From NCBI RefSeq assembly GCF_003597395.2, contig NC_133769.1:46845304-46909303 (forward strand): 64,000 nt of DNA. The letters run 5' to 3'. The notes beneath the pieces were generated by a model. It ran no database searches. It saw only the letters and a program-made list of their open reading frames with translations, and had not been told where the DNA came from. The DNA comes from Chelonoidis abingdonii. Its lineage: Eukaryota; Chordata; Testudines; Testudinidae. This document shows, in pieces, positions 59,816 to 64,000 of this stretch (position 1 is its first letter; the number at the start of each line of letters is the position of its first letter). The position numbers and the translations under genes are program-made.

Positions 59816-61296
59816 GGCACCTCGCAGAGGCAACATGTGGGGAGGCATGCGGGGTCATGTGTCCCCTCAGATTTGCTCCTTGGCGTGGACAGCATGCTCA
59901 GTAACACTGCTGAAGTCAGGTGCCCTCACTCTGCTCCCCCGGCCCTGACACTATCTGTAGTCATGGGTCCTCTCTGCAAGCCCAAGTGAAGTGAAGAGAA
60001 GGGAGGGTGAGTTTTGTAAAACTTTTATTATAAAATCTGAAAACTATCTTCTTACTTGACAACTGAGCAAATTTGATCTTGAAGTCACTGAAATACAACA
60101 AACATGGAAGCCGTTTATACAGTGACTTTTCAAAATAGGTAGTAGCTAAAACCTTAATGTCTGGTTCTTTCTCATCTTATTGTTACACAAATTATAATAG
60201 TGGGTGCATTTTCCTTCACATTTTTTCAGTTGCAATTTTTGCAAGTGTCTTTATCAAAATTGCATATACCACATATGAACCTATTATTGTGGAACATATC
60301 TTAGTCAATGCTCTGGTCCTCATTACTTGTATTAACTTTCTACCTAATTTTGTAACATAACAAAAGGACATCACAAGATTGTATACTTTAGCTGACTGAA
60401 CAGAAATAGTACCACTGATTCCTGTATTAATCACATGTGCTCTGCTTTATTATCAAAGAAAGTGAAGTGAAAAGGATATGACAAACTAGATGTGCACTTG
60501 TGGTGTGTCAATTAAGCTATATCATACCAGAAGTCAAAACTGCATTATCAAATGAACACCTCTTGGGAAATCAATGAAATTTAGCTTTAATCTTGTGTTC
60601 AACAACAGACCATTGTTCCATGTCTGACTCCTCACTGTAAGGGATAATATCAAGTTAATGGATTGCCTCCTTATGCTGTTAGAACACCGGAACTTTCTAA
60701 GCGGTGGTCTGAGGAACATGGGTGTGACTTCCTATGGTTTTGCATCAGAAACATGTGAGCCGGGACTGTACCTTTTACAAGCTAACAACTAAATTTGTGG
60801 GATCTTGGATAACATGGGCATTAGGAAATTCCCACAACTGGTGTAATGTGTGGGATTATTAATGTGTGTCCTGTAACATTTACATTAGTAGATCAGTATT
60901 TGTCTATCAATGTATCCATCCATCTACAATACCTATTAGTTCTGTCAGTAGTGGTCATTGCACATCAGTTACTCTGCCTAATGGTGGAACATATTTTCTA
61001 CTGATGTGGCCTCATTTCAAGAAACATCAGACAGTATTGTCCATATTTGTGGCATTGTGGGCTAACAGCACCATTCTTTGACCCATTTTGAATCTAATGC
61101 AGACCATTTTCTCAGATTGGTCCTCTGATGGGTTTAAGGCGGAAGCTGTCGAAATCCCTGCATTGAGTATGGAAAAGTCATAGTTCTGCACTACAACTCA
61201 AAAAATCATTTTTGCCATTTCTCCATGATGTGAGCGGATAGGGTAATGCTCAAAATTTTAAATGGAGAAGAGAGACACTTCCACATATTCCACTTA

Positions 61297-61688
61297 GGCC
61301 TGGTCTACACTACACTGTTAAACCGATTTTAACAGCGTTAAATCGATGTAACGCTGCACCCGTCCACACTACACTGCTCTTTATATCGATTTAAAGGGCT
61401 CTTTAAATCGATTTCTGTACTACTACAAAACAAGAGGAGTAATGCTAAAATCGATATTACTATATCGGAATAGTGTTAGTGTGGACGGAAATCGACATTA
61501 TTGGCCTCATTATTTTACAGTAGCTACCCACAGTGCACTGCTCCAGAAATCGATGCTAGCCTCAGACCATGGACGCACACCACCGAATTAATGTGCCTAG
61601 TGTGGACGCGCACAATCGACTTTATAATATCTGTTTTATAAGATCGGTTTAAGCTAATTCGAATTTATCCTGTAGTGTAGATGTAGCC
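61297..61688. mobile_element. Harbinger-like MITE with exact TTA duplication
   Basis: Ends GGCCTGGTCTACACTACACT and GTAGTGTAGATGTAGCC are inverted repeats, flanked by TTA on both sides (61294-61296, 61689-61691), the 3-bp TWA target of PIF/Harbinger. Interior rich in AATCGAT phrases (TTAAATCGATGTAACGCTGC, AAAATCGATATTACTATATC). The best copy for defining the family. Confidence 0.85.
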
Positions 61689-62060
61689 TTACAATTATTT
61701 ATCTGGCCAAAAGAGTCTTTTTTTATAAAAGTGCAACAGAAGTGTAATTTTTTATTTTGGTGCAATAACATCACTTGCATGAAGCTATCACTCAGCAATC
61801 TTAACACTGTAAATATGTCTTAGGAACAAAGTTTGCTACAGAAGGAAATGTTAAACAAACTCCCAGAAAGAATTAAACTGGCCATAATAGGCATACTTCT
61901 AAATATGTAGGGCATACTACTTAGAAATAAATCTAGTGTATGCATTTTACACAGACTAAACATTGTTAAAGCAAACAGTTAAAAATGACCAGCATTTCAG
62001 GCATAATAAATGCAATAAATGCAAAGCCCACTAGAGGGCATAAAACACCATTAGAAAACT

Positions 62061-62203
62061 AACATTTATTTGGGCATAGACTTTTGTGGGTAAAAAAAAA
62101 CAACACTTCTTCAGATGCCCAAATAAATGTGTTAGTCTTTAAGGTGCCACCACACTCCTCATTATTTTTTGTGGATACAGACTTACATGGCTACGCCTCT
62201 GAT
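62061..62203 (+). mobile_element. short retro-hairpin, hammerhead-like core on the opposite strand
   Basis: Duplication ATTAGAAAACT (62050-62060, 62204-62214). Arms AACATTTATTTGGGCA and TGCCCAAATAAATGTGTT. The loop contains, on the - strand, CTGAAGA (62114-62108) and a decayed GAAA (now AAAA). The tail GTGGATACAGACTTACATGG, CTACGCCTCTGAT is on the right. The core therefore runs against the tail, unlike 32986-33174. Confidence 0.8.
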
Positions 62204-62474
62204 ATTAGAAAACTGTCATTTCTGTATTGCTCCATACATATTGTGTACAAACACATAGTTCCAATTCACATATATTCTCTATATAAGTCCTATACTGTGC
62301 GGGGTTTTCTTGTATAACTTCCTCCTTACGTACTGAAAAAAGAAGAGTAGTGTTTCTTTTTTCAAACTTATGAAACGGCATTACAAAGAATGTAGTAAAA
62401 TAAATGGCAGACCATTAAAATGAAATTGATAGTGTTCCTTTGAAAAGGCAAGGTAATTTCTGACTAAAGAATGG

Positions 62475-62501
62475 CAAAAAACAAACAAACAAACAAACAA
62501 C
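62475..62501. repeat. (AAAC)n microsatellite
   Basis: Six or so AAAC units in a row with a short A run at the left. Confidence 0.9.
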
Positions 62502-63531
62502 ACCAAATCAAAAAAATCACAGATGTAGATTGTAGAATCTAAATGGCCTTTGTCAAAACCAGGTTTGGTTTGGACATGGAGGAACTTCACGTCCCCTTGG
62601 AATACTTATCCCTGTCCCTTTTTTTCTTTTCAGGCCCAAGCTTCTTTCACTGGGGATTGTTAAACTCATCCACAAAGTTTCGATCTGAGTTTTTGAATTA
62701 GACCATCTCTAGTTTTCACAAATACTGTCCTAAATGTTAGTGGATAAGGGATGTTCTTTATTTGGTTTGCCTAAGCTGTCAAAGTAGTCTAACGATTTCC
62801 CTCCTCCAGTCTCCATGGTGAGTTCATGGAACTGTTCCCTTGAGTCGCATCATGATTAATGCCAATTCTATGTTCAACAGGAGCTTCATGCACAGCCCCA
62901 AAGGCTGTTCTCTTAAGACTCTCAGTGAAGAGTATACAGTTGTTCATCTGACTATTCATTTAGCCAGCCAGCCAATCATGCACTTACACGTAGTTGCAGA
63001 TGGGGGAAGCAAGAAAAGCAGTTCTTGGACTCTGACACTAGCAATTGCTATGATAAATCTACATCCTTACCTTGACCGTAAAAATAGCCTAATGAGTTTG
63101 AAATTTCTAATAATACAATAGATTGCTGTTGAAGCGAGATCCAGAGCATTGTATGCATTATCCCAAATTTTATTCCAACCTAGAGAGATTCTGTATGGAG
63201 TTGTAAACCATTTTTCTCCTTGTTTTTACTGCCTTTAGAGGTCTTATGTTGCAATAACCATCTCTTCTGCTGAAGAGTGATGGACATGGTTCCCTCTAGA
63301 GCCCATGAACGGTGCTCCAAGCACTGGCCAGAGTGATCACTCATATACAATGAAAGCACTCCCTCCTCTCAAGGGTTGATGTGCTCAGGCCTTCCTAACC
63401 TAAAATGCAAGACAGACAGACTCACATCTCCATATGGTAGTGCACTGTGTTGCCCTGAGGATTGCCAGATTGGCTGAGGTAAACATTTCTCAAATAGGTT
63501 TCTAATAAAACAGTAATTTACACTTATACAA

Positions 63532-63575
63532 ATTTGTTAGTCTCTAAGGTGCCACAAGTTTTCCTGTTCTTTTTG
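63532..63575 (+). mobile_element. 44-bp extremely truncated copy of the hammerhead-type family
   Basis: Only the end ATTTGTTAGTCTCTAAGGTG, CCACAAGTTTTCCTGTTC remains, between two copies of CTTATACAA (63523-63531, 63576-63584). The 3'-anchored truncation plus duplication indicates insertion by target-primed reverse transcription. Confidence 0.75.
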
Positions 63576-63654
63576 CTTATACAAGAGCTTTCAGTCTAGA
63601 ACCTTAAAGTAACTTGTAAAGGTGGGTATAAGTATTGTGATTTTGCAGATGGAA

Positions 63655-63765
63655 AATTATGCACAGAATGGCTAAAAGATTTGACCAAGATTATACAATG
63701 AGTCTGTGGCAGTCAGGAAAAGAACCCAAGTCACCTGACTTGTAGTCCTCTGATTCACCTCGCTA
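63655..63765 (-). repeat. MIR/CORE-SINE-like fragment
   Basis: GGAAAATTATGCACAGAATG, GCTAAAAGATTTGACCAAGA, GTCTGTGGCAGTCAGGAAAA, GAACCCAAGTCACCTGACTT follow the same order as the copy at 1250-1435. A third, shorter one lies at about 40855-40950 (GATTGCACAACAAATCTGTG, CCAGATATCCTGACTT). Confidence 0.55.
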
Positions 63766-64000
63766 CTAAAACTGGTTGAAATTGTCCCCCTCCTCCTGCC
63801 CTTGTGGAAAATTTTAACTTTTTTGGAACTTGCTGAGCTGCTGTGATGCATCATGGGAGTCCCAGGCCATATTGTGTCATGGGAGGAGTAGCTCAGCTGG
63901 GGAACGCAGCCCATAGAGAATATCGGGGGGCATGACATGTCGAATAGCAATTACCCCATGGCACTATGGCACCATTTCTTAAGTGAAATTTTTCAATTTT

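Overview
The window is vertebrate nuclear DNA, almost certainly from a turtle. It is AT-rich and intron-dominated. It carries CR1 LINE pieces, a tRNA-derived SINE with a CR1-like tail of the kind known from cryptodiran turtles, hAT and Harbinger-like MITEs, a Gypsy-type element, an endogenous-retrovirus solo LTR and many short palindromic retro-insertions with hammerhead-like cores. The turtle assignment is an inference from this repeat spectrum; the host genes alone only say vertebrate.

Host genes. Two genes converge. On the + strand, 7952-8257 is the terminal coding exon of TSPAN12, followed by a probable 3'UTR to about 9540. On the - strand are the last five coding exons of KCND2 (Kv4.2 potassium channel): exon 2 at 51517-51679, exon 3 at 33891-33989, exon 4 at 31974-32069, exon 5 at 25001-25248, exon 6 at 17940-18117, then a probable 3'UTR to about 14920. 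All five have AG/GT splice borders and compatible phases. KCND2 exon 1 lies beyond the right edge and the other TSPAN12 exons beyond the left edge. The same tail-to-tail KCND2/TSPAN12 order is known from human chromosome 7, so the synteny is conserved.

Layout. 1-7951: TSPAN12 intron with a hAT MITE (3231-3561), a Harbinger-like MITE and a GC-rich TA-flanked element (6177-7259). 9545-14915: intergenic, with another TA-flanked element holding a 110-bp tandem repeat and a core-less retro-hairpin. 18118-25000 (intron 5): hAT transposase relic, CR1, GC-rich element. 25249-31973 (intron 4): tRNA-SINEs, MITEs, a double-core palindrome, a 626-bp hAT element with a G-rich minisatellite. 32070-33890 (intron 3): CR1 and a hammerhead-like hairpin. 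33990-51516 (intron 2): CR1 fragments, a Tx1-like LINE, a hammerhead-like hairpin with 50-bp perfect arms, a 2-kb CR1, and a hAT MITE whose empty site is preserved in a nearby duplicate. 51680-64000 (intron 1, partial): one old APE-type LINE interrupted by three younger insertions (Gypsy-like element, ERV solo LTR, hammerhead-type element), each bounded by its own target-site duplication, plus Harbinger-like and hairpin elements.

The least ordinary signal is the set of seven short retro-insertions sharing one tail. Most consist of long inverted arms around a hammerhead-ribozyme-like core, and all have 9-14 bp target-site duplications. They resemble what is known of Penelope-like retroelements, but the core carries an extra A, and its orientation relative to the tail differs between copies.
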